From the NCBI RefSeq assembly GCF_900543425.1, contig NZ_UQRQ01000013.1, forward strand, positions 1 through 64,000: a stretch of 64,000 nt of DNA, given 5' to 3'. Source of the stretch: an uncultured Sanguibacteroides sp. GTDB taxonomy: Bacteria; Bacteroidota; Bacteroidia; Bacteroidales; Marinifilaceae. Positions 7,524-15,773 of this stretch are shown here, in pieces (the first letter of the stretch is position 1; every line of letters starts with the position of its first letter). Below the pieces are notes generated by a model. It was not told where the DNA came from and did not search any database. It saw nothing but the letters and a program-made list of their open reading frames with translations. A program made the position numbers and the translations under genes.

Positions 7524-9368
7524 ATGGATAAAAATTCAATCTCAGGTTTAATTATCATCGCCTTAATATTAGTTGGGTATTCCTATTTTATGAGCCCGTC
7601 AAAAGAGGAATTACGGGAAATGCATGTCCGGGATTCCATTGCAAGGGTTGAAGCTCAAAGATTAGCTGCCATTGAAAAACAGCAAAAAGAAGATTTCGCT
7701 CTTTCTCAGCAAGACAGCAGCTCAAAAATAGAAGCCCCATTTTCTTTATTCAAACAAGATTCCCTGACTCCGGAAGAATTTACGCTGGAAAATAATAAAA
7801 TCAAACTCCATATTGATAGCAAAGGAGGACGAATCACTTATGTCGACTTGAAAGGGTATCGTACACATGATTCTTTACCTCTGGTCTTATGGCAGGCCCA
7901 AACCAGCTCGTTAGGCCTAAATTTCTACATTAAAAACCAGCAGATCAATACGGAAGAACTGATCTTTGTTCCCAATACGGATCATAAGAAGCTGGTTGCC
8001 GACCAACAAGAGCAAGTACTAAGCATGAGGGCTTACATTGACGAAAACAAATATCTCGAGTTTGTTTACAAGTTAGCTCCGGACACTTATATGGTGGATT
8101 TTAATATCAACACGCATAATTTAAATGAGGTTATCGCACAAAATACGTCATTTCTAACCTTATACTGGGGTGTTGATATGCCTCAATTAGAAAAAAGTAA
8201 AGATTTCGAGAACAGGTACACGGGAGTATATTACAACTTCTCCGACGACGACGTGGAGCATCTTTCTCCCTCCGGTAAGGAACAAACGGAATTACCGACC
8301 AAAATCAAATGGGTTGCCTATAAGCAGCAATTCTTTTCATCGGTACTTATCGCGGACGATGCATTTGCTAACGTAATGTTATCTTCCGACATCAATAATA
8401 CTCCGGGATATCTTAAGACAGCTTACGCTGAGATACCCCTTCCTTATTCCGGAAAGGCCATTGAAACATACGATATGCGTTTCTTTTTCGGGCCCAACTC
8501 TTATCCCATTTTACGGGAGTATGGAAAAGATATAGACTTACCCGAATTAGTAGACTTGGGATGGAAATGGATCGCCTGGTTCAACCGTTACGTGGTTATT
8601 CCTATTTTCAATTTCTTAGAAACACACGTAACCCTCAATTACGGATTAATTATCTTTTTATTGACTCTTATTATCAAATTGGTTCTTTTCCCCTTGACCT
8701 ATAAATCCTATATGTCACAGGCCAAAATGAGAGTACTAAAACCTCAAATTGACGAGATCAATAAAAAAATCCCGGCAGACAAGGCTATGGAACGGCAACA
8801 GGCCATGATGAAATTATATAAACGTGCCGGTGTAAATCCCATGGGAGGATGTTTGCCCATGTTGTTGCAAATGCCTATATTGATTGCTCTTTTTTACTTC
8901 TTCCCCGGTGCGATCGAATTGAGACAAAAAAGCTTTTTATGGGCAACGGACTTAGCTTCTTACGATTCTATCGCTACATTACCCTTTAACATACCTTTCT
9001 ATGGGAATCATGTCAGTCTGTTTTGTTTGTTAATGACCGTTACGAACATCATCTACATGGTCATGAATCAAAAAAATCAGCCTCAAAACGATCAGATGAA
9101 AGGTATGCAGGTAATGATGTACATTATGCCCATCATGTTCCTTTTCATTTTTAATAGCTACTCTTCCGGTTTGAGTTACTATTATTTCATTGCAACCTTG
9201 ATCACCATTGTTCAAACGTGGGTTATCCGTAAATTTGTTAACGACGAGAAACTTTTAAAACAAATTGAGATGGCAAAAACAAAGCCTGTAAAAAAATCCA
9301 AGTTCCAACAAAAATTAGAAGAAATGCAACGGCAGCAGGAGCAACGCATAAGGCAAAGCAAAAAATAA
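7524..9368 (+). CDS. yidC: Membrane protein insertase YidC
   Basis: YidC inserts and folds inner-membrane proteins, alone or with SecYEG. The 614-residue protein has the layout of Gram-negative YidC: an N-terminal transmembrane anchor (about residues 5-23), a large periplasmic beta domain (about 70-340), and a conserved C-terminal insertase core. That core starts near 365 (LNYGLIIFLLTLIIKLVLFPLTYKS) and includes the cytoplasmic hairpin (MRVLKPQIDEINKK) and further helices (MLLQMPILIALFYFF; MYIMPIMFLFIFNSY). The C-terminus is basic and Gln-rich, consistent with ribosome contact. It probably shares a transcript with pyrG. A perfect 16-bp palindrome and then a terminator hairpin follow. Confidence 0.97.
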   Translation: MDKNSISGLIIIALILVGYSYFMSPSKEELREMHVRDSIARVEAQRLAAIEKQQKEDFALSQQDSSSKIEAPFSLFKQDSLTPEEFTLENNKIKLHIDSKGGRITYVDLKGYRTHDSLPLVLWQAQTSSLGLNFYIKNQQINTEELIFVPNTDHKKLVADQQEQVLSMRAYIDENKYLEFVYKLAPDTYMVDFNINTHNLNEVIAQNTSFLTLYWGVDMPQLEKSKDFENRYTGVYYNFSDDDVEHLSPSGKEQTELPTKIKWVAYKQQFFSSVLIADDAFANVMLSSDINNTPGYLKTAYAEIPLPYSGKAIETYDMRFFFGPNSYPILREYGKDIDLPELVDLGWKWIAWFNRYVVIPIFNFLETHVTLNYGLIIFLLTLIIKLVLFPLTYKSYMSQAKMRVLKPQIDEINKKIPADKAMERQQAMMKLYKRAGVNPMGGCLPMLLQMPILIALFYFFPGAIELRQKSFLWATDLASYDSIATLPFNIPFYGNHVSLFCLLMTVTNIIYMVMNQKNQPQNDQMKGMQVMMYIMPIMFLFIFNSYSSGLSYYYFIATLITIVQTWVIRKFVNDEKLLKQIEMAKTKPVKKSKFQQKLEEMQRQQEQRIRQSKK

Positions 9369-9408
9369 AAGATCACAATATCCTCTTTTAAAAGAGGTTT
9401 TCTATGCT

Positions 9409-9447
9409 AAAAAGTTGTTTCTGTTATCAGGAACAACTTTTTTTTTT
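9409..9447 (+). terminator. Rho-independent terminator after yidC
   Basis: The arms AAAAAGTTGTTTC (9409-9421) and GGAACAACTTTTT (9430-9442) form a 13-bp stem with one G-T pair and an 8-base loop, followed by continued T to 9447. The hairpin covers the TTG at 9415 that would open the longest reading frame of the next gene, so that upstream start can be excluded. Confidence 0.85.
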
Positions 9448-9510
9448 GTAGAAAAAATTAAAAAACGTCAACCCACTAACCTATCTTATCGTATGTTTAT
9501 AAAAAAAGAT

Positions 9511-10023
9511 ATGGAAAAAGTAACAGTTACAATGAAAGGAAAACCGATTACTTTAATCGGCAAAACAACCCGAAAAGGAGAAGAAGCACTCATGTTCTAT
9601 GGGATGAGCCGCCAAATGGAAACCATCAGCCTGGAAGATTTCAAGAATAAAACCATCGTTGCTACCTCTTTCCTATCCGTTGACATTCCTGCCTGTGCTG
9701 TTCAATTACACCGACTGGAGCAAATAGCCAAAAACTTAGATAAGGACGTGATCATATTAGCTATATCCTGTGATCTCCCGTTTGCGATGGAACGTTTCTG
9801 TAAAATAGAAGAGATCCGCAACATCGTCATGTTATCCGATTATAAAGATATCGACTTCGGACTAAAATACGGTTTTCTTATTGATGAATTACGTTTACTT
9901 ACCCGGGGTATTGTTATCATCGGTCGAGACAGGAAAATAAAATACGTGGAATACGTTCGGGAGATCACACAAGAGCCTTCTTACGACAAACTGTTGACAG
10001 CTCTCGAATCTTTAAAACAGTGA
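9511..10023 (+). CDS. tpx: Thiol peroxidase (Tpx)-like peroxiredoxin with altered active-site motif
   Basis: This 170-residue thioredoxin-fold protein aligns along its whole length with atypical 2-Cys thiol peroxidases, which reduce peroxides with electrons from thioredoxin. Support: the opening VTMKGKPITLIGK, the ISCDLPFAMERFCK block with the resolving Cys97, and the terminal EITQEPSYDKLLTAL segment. The presumed peroxidatic Cys62 is kept. Around it, however, the usual PSxDTxxC reads LSVDIPAC, so both the Pro and the Thr of the peroxiredoxin PxxxTxxC motif are replaced. Activity may be reduced or changed. I start at ATG 9511, which gives standard Tpx length; ATG 9493 is possible, and the TTG at 9415 lies in the yidC terminator. 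Confidence 0.8.
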   Translation: MEKVTVTMKGKPITLIGKTTRKGEEALMFYGMSRQMETISLEDFKNKTIVATSFLSVDIPACAVQLHRLEQIAKNLDKDVIILAISCDLPFAMERFCKIEEIRNIVMLSDYKDIDFGLKYGFLIDELRLLTRGIVIIGRDRKIKYVEYVREITQEPSYDKLLTALESLKQ

Positions 10024-10043
10024 TTGCCTTTCCCTATAAACAG

Positions 10044-10083
10044 AAATAGGGTTTAAAACGATCTCTCTTTTCAAACCCCATTT
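10044..10083. terminator. Bidirectional terminator between tpx and ribH
   Basis: AAATAGGGTTT (10044-10054) pairs with AAACCCCATTT (10073-10083) with one mismatch. The arms are AT-flanked on both sides, in the short gap between two convergent genes, so it can serve either strand. Confidence 0.55.
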
Positions 10084-10102
10084 CTTTAAAATTCACGATT
10101 GA

Positions 10103-10564
10103 CTACAGTTGCTTCAATAAGTTTATCATTTCAATAGCTGTTGTCATAGCTTCAAAACCTTTATTTCCTGCTTTAGTTCCGGCACGTTCAACAGCTTGTT
10201 CGATTGAATCAGTCGTTAAGACGCCGAAAATAATAGGCACACCTGTTTGAAGTCCCACGTTAGCAATACCTTTGGTCGCTTCATTGGCAACCATATCGAA
10301 ATGCGGCGTAGCCCCGCGGATAACGGCACCAATACATACAACAGCATCGTATTTATGGGTTTCTGCCATTTTTTTAGCTACCAGAGGAATTTCAAACGCT
10401 CCGGGTACCCAAGCCAAATCGATATTTTTCTCATCACCACCATGACGGTTAAAAGCATCAACCGCCCCTCCAAGCAATTTACTGGTGATAAACTCATTAA
10501 AACGTCCGGCGACGATACCGATACGTTGTCCTTCTGCTAATAATTTTCCTTCCAATAAGTTCAT
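10103..10564 (-). CDS. ribH: 6,7-dimethyl-8-ribityllumazine synthase
   Basis: RibH condenses 5-amino-6-ribitylaminouracil with 3,4-dihydroxy-2-butanone 4-phosphate to give lumazine, the penultimate step of riboflavin synthesis. The 153-residue length is normal. Family signatures are visible: GIVAGRFNEFIT near the N-terminus, WVPGAFEIPL, and CIGAVIRGATPHFD, which contains the catalytic His. It is the last gene of the rib operon, 18 bases after ribBA, and is followed by a terminator. The family assembles as icosahedral or pentameric shells; which form applies here cannot be told. Confidence 0.97.
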   Translation of the reverse strand: MNLLEGKLLAEGQRIGIVAGRFNEFITSKLLGGAVDAFNRHGGDEKNIDLAWVPGAFEIPLVAKKMAETHKYDAVVCIGAVIRGATPHFDMVANEATKGIANVGLQTGVPIIFGVLTTDSIEQAVERAGTKAGNKGFEAMTTAIEMINLLKQL

Positions 10565-10582
10565 GGTCTCTATTTTTATTAT

Positions 10583-11845
10583 TTATTTACTCGATTCGTT
10601 TCCCTTTTCCTGCATCAGTTTCTCTACCTCTTCACGCCCGCGGACATGAAGTATATGTCCCATTTTCTTGTATTTCGTGTACATATAAAACTCATTCTTC
10701 TCGTTACAGGTCATCTCGATAGACTCGCGTCCGACGATCTCAATGCCATATCCCTTCAGTCCGCTAATTTTCTGCGGGTTATTGGTCATTAATATCATTT
10801 TTTTTACCCCCAGATCGGCCAAGATCTCTGCCCCTGTGCCATATTCTCGCAAATCAGCCTTAAAGCCAAGTGCCAGATTCGCCTCTACCGTATCCATTCC
10901 CTCATCCTGTAAATGGTAGGCTCTTAATTTATTGATCAAACCAATCCCTCTACCCTCTTGCCGCATATACAAAAGGACTCCGCGTCCATTCTCGGCTATC
11001 CTTCTCATCGCCTCGGCCAATTGATCTCCACAATCACAACGTAAAGAACCGAATACGTCTCCCGTCAAGCATTCCGAATGTACCCGGCACAACACGGGTT
11101 CTCCATCCGTCACGTCTCCCTTAACCAAGGCAACATGATGTTCTCCATTGATTTTATTCACATAACCATATGCCTTAAAGTAGCCATATTTTGTAGGCAT
11201 TTCAGCTTCTGTTACCCGTTCTACCAAAATTTCAGTCCGACGACGGTAAGTAATCAAATCCGATACCGAGATCATCTTCATGCCGTGCTTCCGGGCAAAC
11301 TCCTTCAACTCGAGAGTCCGCATCATCGTGCCGTCTTCCCGCATGATCTCACAACATAATCCGCACTCTTTCAATCCGGCAATACGCATAAGATCAACCG
11401 TCGCCTCCGTATGTCCCATACGTTCCAATACTCCTCCGGGTTTTGCCTCCAAAGGAAACATATGGCCGGGACGACGAAAATCTGTCGGTTTCGCTCCCTC
11501 CTCCACGCATTTCATTGCTGTCACTGAACGTTCCAAAGCAGAAATTCCCGTCGTTGTAGAAACATGATCTATTGAAACGGTAAAGGCCGTACAATGATTA
11601 TCCGTGTTGGTTGTTACCATTTGCTCCAAACCTAACTTGGTCGTTAGCTCGCGACTCATCGGCATACATATCAGCCCTTTGGCGTACGAAGCCATAAAAT
11701 TTACATTCTCTAATGTAGCATGTTCGGCCGCACATATTAAATCCCCTTCGTTTTCCCTGTCAGGATCATCAACAGCGATAATCATCTTTCCGGCCCTCAG
11801 ATCTGCCACGGCCTCTTCAATCGTACTAAATTCAAATTCTTCCAT
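10583..11845 (-). CDS. ribBA: Bifunctional DHBP synthase / GTP cyclohydrolase II
   Basis: This 420-residue fusion supplies both precursors of riboflavin. The N-terminal domain (about 1-205) makes 3,4-dihydroxy-2-butanone 4-phosphate from ribulose 5-phosphate and carries the acidic metal-binding loop DDPDRENEGDL. The C-terminal domain (about 210-405) opens the ring of GTP, with a zinc site at CLTGDVFGSLRCDCG and the nucleotide-binding block RQEGRGIGL. All key motifs of both halves are present, so both activities are expected. It lies 26 bases after ribE and 18 bases before ribH. A short charged tail follows the cyclohydrolase core. Confidence 0.97.
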   Translation of the reverse strand: MEEFEFSTIEEAVADLRAGKMIIAVDDPDRENEGDLICAAEHATLENVNFMASYAKGLICMPMSRELTTKLGLEQMVTTNTDNHCTAFTVSIDHVSTTTGISALERSVTAMKCVEEGAKPTDFRRPGHMFPLEAKPGGVLERMGHTEATVDLMRIAGLKECGLCCEIMREDGTMMRTLELKEFARKHGMKMISVSDLITYRRRTEILVERVTEAEMPTKYGYFKAYGYVNKINGEHHVALVKGDVTDGEPVLCRVHSECLTGDVFGSLRCDCGDQLAEAMRRIAENGRGVLLYMRQEGRGIGLINKLRAYHLQDEGMDTVEANLALGFKADLREYGTGAEILADLGVKKMILMTNNPQKISGLKGYGIEIVGRESIEMTCNEKNEFYMYTKYKKMGHILHVRGREEVEKLMQEKGNESSK

Positions 11846-11871
11846 ATCTTTTATTGTAATAAATTACACCG

Positions 11872-12522
11872 TTAAAAACCATTTGCCAATAAAAAATCCA
11901 ATGTCAATCCCGATTTCTTTTCACCAGAAGAAGGAGTCGGTTTCAACAGTTTCTCAATATATTTCGCCACAATATCATTTTCGAGATTAACTACTTCACC
12001 TACTGCCTTTTTGACCAAAGTAGTCTCATCCTGCGTATGAGGAATAATCGAAACCTGAAAACGATCTTCGGATACACCGGCAACCGTCAAACTGATTCCG
12101 TCTATCGTTATCGAACCCTTGTCTACAATATATCGCAATAATGCTGCAGAAGTCTCAACCGTTATCCAGATCGCATTTTCATCCTTTTCCCGGTTAACAA
12201 TCTTCCCGGTTCCGTCAATATGACCGGAAACGATATGTCCTCCCAAACGACCGTTCAAACACAATGCCCGTTCCAGGTTCACCCGGTCTCCTGCCCGTAA
12301 ACTTCCCAGATTACTCCGCATGAGGGTCTCCGGCATAACATCCGCCAAAAAACAGTCTCCCTTTATTGCAGTCACCGTCAGGCAAACACCATTTGTAGCG
12401 ATACTATCCCCAATATTTACATCTTCCAATATTTTTCGGGCCTCCACCTCGAGTACGACACTACGACTTCCCCGTTTTATCCCTTTTATGGTGCCGATTT
12501 CTTCTATAATTCCAGTAAACAT
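11872..12522 (-). CDS. ribE: Riboflavin synthase, alpha subunit
   Basis: This 216-residue enzyme dismutates two lumazine molecules to riboflavin and the pyrimidine precursor. It has two tandem lumazine-binding repeats. The first starts at MFTGIIEEIGTI and includes the SIATNGVCLTV segment; the second starts near residue 98 with GHIVSGHIDGTG and includes KGSITIDGISLTV. The length is normal. It sits second in the operon, 62 bases after ribD. The C-terminal 20 residues (after YIEKLLKPTPSS) are variable in the family. Confidence 0.97.
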   Translation of the reverse strand: MFTGIIEEIGTIKGIKRGSRSVVLEVEARKILEDVNIGDSIATNGVCLTVTAIKGDCFLADVMPETLMRSNLGSLRAGDRVNLERALCLNGRLGGHIVSGHIDGTGKIVNREKDENAIWITVETSAALLRYIVDKGSITIDGISLTVAGVSEDRFQVSIIPHTQDETTLVKKAVGEVVNLENDIVAKYIEKLLKPTPSSGEKKSGLTLDFLLANGF

Positions 12523-12584
12523 AGTAGTTTCAAATTTTATATCTTAACCTCGGAAGAAGTATCCCTGCTTCCTTTTCACAACCA

Positions 12585-13700
12585 TTATCTCGTCTTCCTG
12601 TCTATTCTCAATTTCAAAAGTATATCCTGCCCCGCGTTCAAAACATCGGTTATCTTCAAATCTATCGCATCAGCCATTCGGGAAAATCCCTCTCCTTCAA
12701 CCGCTGTTTTGGCATTCATTCCTCCTATTATTTTCGGAGCAATAAAAGCATAAATCTCGTCGACAAGTCCCTTATTCAAAAAAGAAAAATTCAAAGAACC
12801 GCCTCCTTCCAACAAGACAGAATCAATTCCTGATTTTCCCAGTTTTCTACATAAATCTTCTACCCGTACCAATCCCTCTTCTTCATTACATAACAAGGTC
12901 TCTACTCCGTGCTCCCTTAACTGCTGTAATTGCTCTTCCGCTGCAAAACGAGTATGAGCAACGATAGTCCGATAAACCGTTGCCGTCTGCACAATCCGGC
13001 TATTCAACGGGAGACGGGCATTACTATCCACAATAATCCGGATCGGTTGCCGTACCTCCCGATCAACGATTCGGCAATTCAACAGGGGATCATCCGCCAA
13101 AACCGTACCGATACCTACCATAACGGCCATCAGGCGAGCCCGTATCTCTTGCACTTTCGCCCGAGATTCTTCCCCAGTAATCCACTTTGAATCTCCCGTA
13201 TAGGCAGCAATCTTCCCGTCCAAAGTTGACGCTGTTTTTAAAGCGACCCAAGGCATTCCTGTTTCAATATATTTCAAAAATATTTTATTCTGCTCCCGGA
13301 TACGCTCTTCTTCCACACCACAAATCACCTCTATACCAGCTTCTCGAAGAAGAGTCATTCCTTTTCCCGCAACCAGAGGATTGGGATCGGCAATCCCTAC
13401 GACCACTTTGGCGATCTTATGCTCTATGATCGCTTCCGTACAAGGAGGAGTTTTTCCGTAATGACAACAAGGTTCAAGTGTTACATACATCGTAGCTCCT
13501 GCCGTATCTTCTTTAGCAGTAAGTAACGCATTACGTTCGGCATGCCATTGTCCATAACGCTCGTGCCAACCTTCTCCTATCACTTTTCCGTCTTTTACGA
13601 TGACAGCACCCACCAATGGGTTCGGATTCACAAACCCGCATCCTCGATCTGCAAGCTCGATTGCTCGCCTCATATAAATCAAATCCTCTTTTCCCATCAT
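12585..13700 (-). CDS. ribD: Bifunctional riboflavin deaminase/reductase
   Basis: RibD carries out the deaminase and reductase steps between the GTP cyclohydrolase product and the ribitylaminouracil. The N-terminal deaminase domain (about 1-145) has the zinc site HAE (His53) with Cys78 and Cys87 in EPCCHYGKTPPC. The C-terminal reductase domain (about 150-370) has ALKTASTLDGKIA and the NADPH-binding VLLEGGGSLNFSFL block. I choose ATG 13700 (or 13697) as the start. The longer frame from ATG 13733 would begin inside the terminator hairpin of the riboswitch, so it is very unlikely to be the real start. It is the first gene of the rib operon, under FMN control. Confidence 0.95.
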   Translation of the reverse strand: MMGKEDLIYMRRAIELADRGCGFVNPNPLVGAVIVKDGKVIGEGWHERYGQWHAERNALLTAKEDTAGATMYVTLEPCCHYGKTPPCTEAIIEHKIAKVVVGIADPNPLVAGKGMTLLREAGIEVICGVEEERIREQNKIFLKYIETGMPWVALKTASTLDGKIAAYTGDSKWITGEESRAKVQEIRARLMAVMVGIGTVLADDPLLNCRIVDREVRQPIRIIVDSNARLPLNSRIVQTATVYRTIVAHTRFAAEEQLQQLREHGVETLLCNEEEGLVRVEDLCRKLGKSGIDSVLLEGGGSLNFSFLNKGLVDEIYAFIAPKIIGGMNAKTAVEGEGFSRMADAIDLKITDVLNAGQDILLKLRIDRKTR

Positions 13701-13702
13701 AC

Positions 13703-13730
13703 AAAAACCCCGAATATATGATATTCGGGG
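13703..13730 (-). terminator. Terminator hairpin of the FMN riboswitch expression platform
   Basis: On the minus strand, 13730-13708 is a perfect inverted repeat (10-bp arms CCCCGAATAT / ATATTCGGGG with a 3-base loop) followed by TTTTT (13707-13703), just before the ribD start codons. Placed between the aptamer and ribD, it fits a transcription-attenuation switch that stops synthesis when FMN is bound. Confidence 0.85.
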
Positions 13731-13769
13731 CATACATTATTATTATTATAATTTATTATAATCCTAATC

Positions 13770-13886
13770 CACATTCCTTCTATCATCCGGACTTTTACCG
13801 TCGGTTTTGGAATTACACCAAATCAGTCTCCCGAAGGAGAGTCGCGGACTTTTACCGCCGGTAGGGAGTTACACCCTGCCCCGAAG
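13770..13886 (-). promoter_or_regulatory. FMN riboswitch (RFN element)
   Basis: The minus strand reads TTCGGGGCAGGGTG, then CTCCCTACCGGCGGTAA, AGTCCGCGA, a GACTCTCCTTCGGGAGACTG-type arm, GGTGTAATTCC, ACCGACGGTAAAAGTCCGGA and GATAGAAGGAATGTGG. These are the conserved blocks of the FMN-sensing RFN aptamer, in order. It lies directly upstream of ribD with a terminator between them, so FMN should shut down the ribD-ribE-ribBA-ribH operon. Coordinates cover the aptamer core and are good to within a few bases. Confidence 0.97.
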
Positions 13887-13900
13887 AAACATTTACTCTG

Positions 13901-13932
13901 CAAAAATATAGATTATTCCGAAGAATAACAAA
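13901..13932 (-). promoter_or_regulatory. Promoter of the riboflavin operon
   Basis: On the minus strand, TATTTTTG (13908-13901) lies 20 bp after TTTG (13932-13929), a full match to the Bacteroidetes consensus. Transcription should start near 13895, a few bases before the riboswitch aptamer. Confidence 0.75.
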
Positions 13933-13946
13933 CTTACAAGAAGTAA

Positions 13947-15767
13947 TTAATGATTTTTTTCTGCAATATCACTAACACGCAAACTATCAATCGTTTTCCC
14001 TCTCAATTGTTTATAATATTGCCAACAACTCAAAATCTGTTCGACCTTCACTAATGTCTCCGGCCATACGATAAATTCACTTACACCATAGCGATCGGCA
14101 GAATCGTTCCAATCATACGTATATCCCATCTGCGTCCAGGGATAAGGAGGGTTACCCGTATAGGAACGAAGTATATTTTGCTCGAACCATTCCCTGTAAT
14201 CTTTATCGGCATGTATCGTATAATTCAGAGAAGCAACGGTATCATCGATTTCAGGATCCCGGGAAGGTCGGCGAAGTCCCTCTTTCTTTACCCAAAAGAA
14301 AACCAGCATATCGTACGAACAGGTCGGCGGTAATCCTAACAACTGAAGCATTCGCATCCGAACTTCCAAAGAATCTTTTAACGGTTGAACATCCATTTTC
14401 TGCCTCAACTCAAAAGGCAATACCACCCAACTGATATGGGATGAAGTTTTAAATTCATCTCCCTCGGGCCAATACCTCAATTCTTTTTTTCCCATCATGG
14501 AAACGACCAGCAACATCTGATTCGTATCCAAATCCAGCCATCGGATCTGGGAATTCCCCAGCTCTCTTATAATAGGGATCAAACCATTCCACAGTTTGGT
14601 AGAATCAACTTTCCGGGCATCTTCAACTGCTTTCAAATACTCCTTTTCCAACCTCTGCAGATCCGGATATCCGATTTCCCGAATTTGATATTGTTCGTAA
14701 GAGATCAACAAACCTATCACTTCCGAATAGTTCTTTACCCCGCTTCGTACTTGGTTTCCTTTTAAAAAAAGATTATATAGATATTCTTGTGCATTTCCTA
14801 TCCAAGTACTATACCGAGAACGCCAATAAGTATTCACCTCTTTATGCAAAGCAACAATACCGGGATTCAATTGCTTTACCACTTTTTTAAAATCGGATTC
14901 CGACAATAAATTTCGGGCATTCTGCATAACATAACCCAATAAAGAGAAATACCCGCTAAAACGTACCAGAGGAGAAGATGAACGTATACAGACCAGATAA
15001 GCATACAAATTTGCTTCCGCTTCACTCGCGATACCCAATCGATGAGCCAACTCATGAGCGTAACAGGAGGGATATTGTATAAAAGGTAATTCGGCATTCA
15101 GATTGAATTCGGAGAAAAAAGGTCCCGCGTATCCCAGGATCGCCATTTTTGACATCATCCGGCTAAACAACATCGATTTAGGAACCATACTTTCCCGGGG
15201 AGAAAGCAAGCCAAAGCAAGTATCTATCTCACGATAACCATTCTTTATCTCTGTCGCTACCTCTTGTAATTCTATCATGGGGTTAAAAAGCGTCACCGAA
15301 TCTCCTACTGATTCATAGGCCGTATTCAAACCCGTCAAATAGTTTTCCAAAAACTGTTGAAAATTTTCAGGAGTGTAATGCACCCGTTCCATATCCGACC
15401 GGGTATAGAAATCCTCTCGAAAATAATTTATCCCCCAAGCCATATAAAACCACACGTATATCCACCCTATACCTTCAAGCAAGCGCACAAGCGTATGTTT
15501 TACAAACCTGCGTTTCCATAAGCCATATACCACATAAGCGATACCTCCCAAAATAATCAGAAGTATAAAAAGATCCCCTAAAGAAAACGGGACGCACGAG
15601 GAAAAGAAAGAGAAAAAAGTCGAAAGGACAGGATACAAATGAAGAGCATACCACTCTCCCCACGAAGAGTTTTCACGCACTAATCCTATTCCGACAATAA
15701 GCAAAACCAAAATGGACCATCTGACAATCCGGGCTTTTTTCACCCTTCTTCCGCCTATTCCTGTCAT
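13947..15767 (-). CDS. DUF3810 membrane protein with extra C-terminal domain
   Basis: This 606-residue protein has an N-terminal part (about 1-355) that matches DUF3810, a Bacteroidetes membrane family with hydrophobic helices near residues 14-30, 62-83 and 96-112. It carries a zinc-protease-like motif CYAHELAHRLG with His238, Glu239 and His242, followed by SEAEAN, which could supply a third ligand (Glu249 or Glu251). DUF3810 proteins are usually about 350 residues. Here about 230 further residues follow, with blocks such as LQLLGLPP, FFWVKKEGLRRPSRDPEIDD and PWTQMGYTYDW, which look like a separate soluble module I cannot name with certainty. The start lies 6 bases after the upstream DUF169 gene, so the two are co-transcribed. 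A metalloprotease role is inferred. Confidence 0.75.
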   Translation of the reverse strand: MTGIGGRRVKKARIVRWSILVLLIVGIGLVRENSSWGEWYALHLYPVLSTFFSFFSSCVPFSLGDLFILLIILGGIAYVVYGLWKRRFVKHTLVRLLEGIGWIYVWFYMAWGINYFREDFYTRSDMERVHYTPENFQQFLENYLTGLNTAYESVGDSVTLFNPMIELQEVATEIKNGYREIDTCFGLLSPRESMVPKSMLFSRMMSKMAILGYAGPFFSEFNLNAELPFIQYPSCYAHELAHRLGIASEAEANLYAYLVCIRSSSPLVRFSGYFSLLGYVMQNARNLLSESDFKKVVKQLNPGIVALHKEVNTYWRSRYSTWIGNAQEYLYNLFLKGNQVRSGVKNYSEVIGLLISYEQYQIREIGYPDLQRLEKEYLKAVEDARKVDSTKLWNGLIPIIRELGNSQIRWLDLDTNQMLLVVSMMGKKELRYWPEGDEFKTSSHISWVVLPFELRQKMDVQPLKDSLEVRMRMLQLLGLPPTCSYDMLVFFWVKKEGLRRPSRDPEIDDTVASLNYTIHADKDYREWFEQNILRSYTGNPPYPWTQMGYTYDWNDSADRYGVSEFIVWPETLVKVEQILSCWQYYKQLRGKTIDSLRVSDIAEKNH

Positions 15768-15773
15768 ACCATT

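Noticed and set aside
10044..10083. Possible small RNA between tpx and ribH
   Set aside because: The structure is better explained as a shared terminator of two convergent genes; no promoter lies in the gap.
13701..13733. Longer ribD start at ATG 13733
   Set aside because: Those codons form the terminator hairpin of the FMN riboswitch; ATG 13700/13697 directly after the T-run is a standard ribD start.
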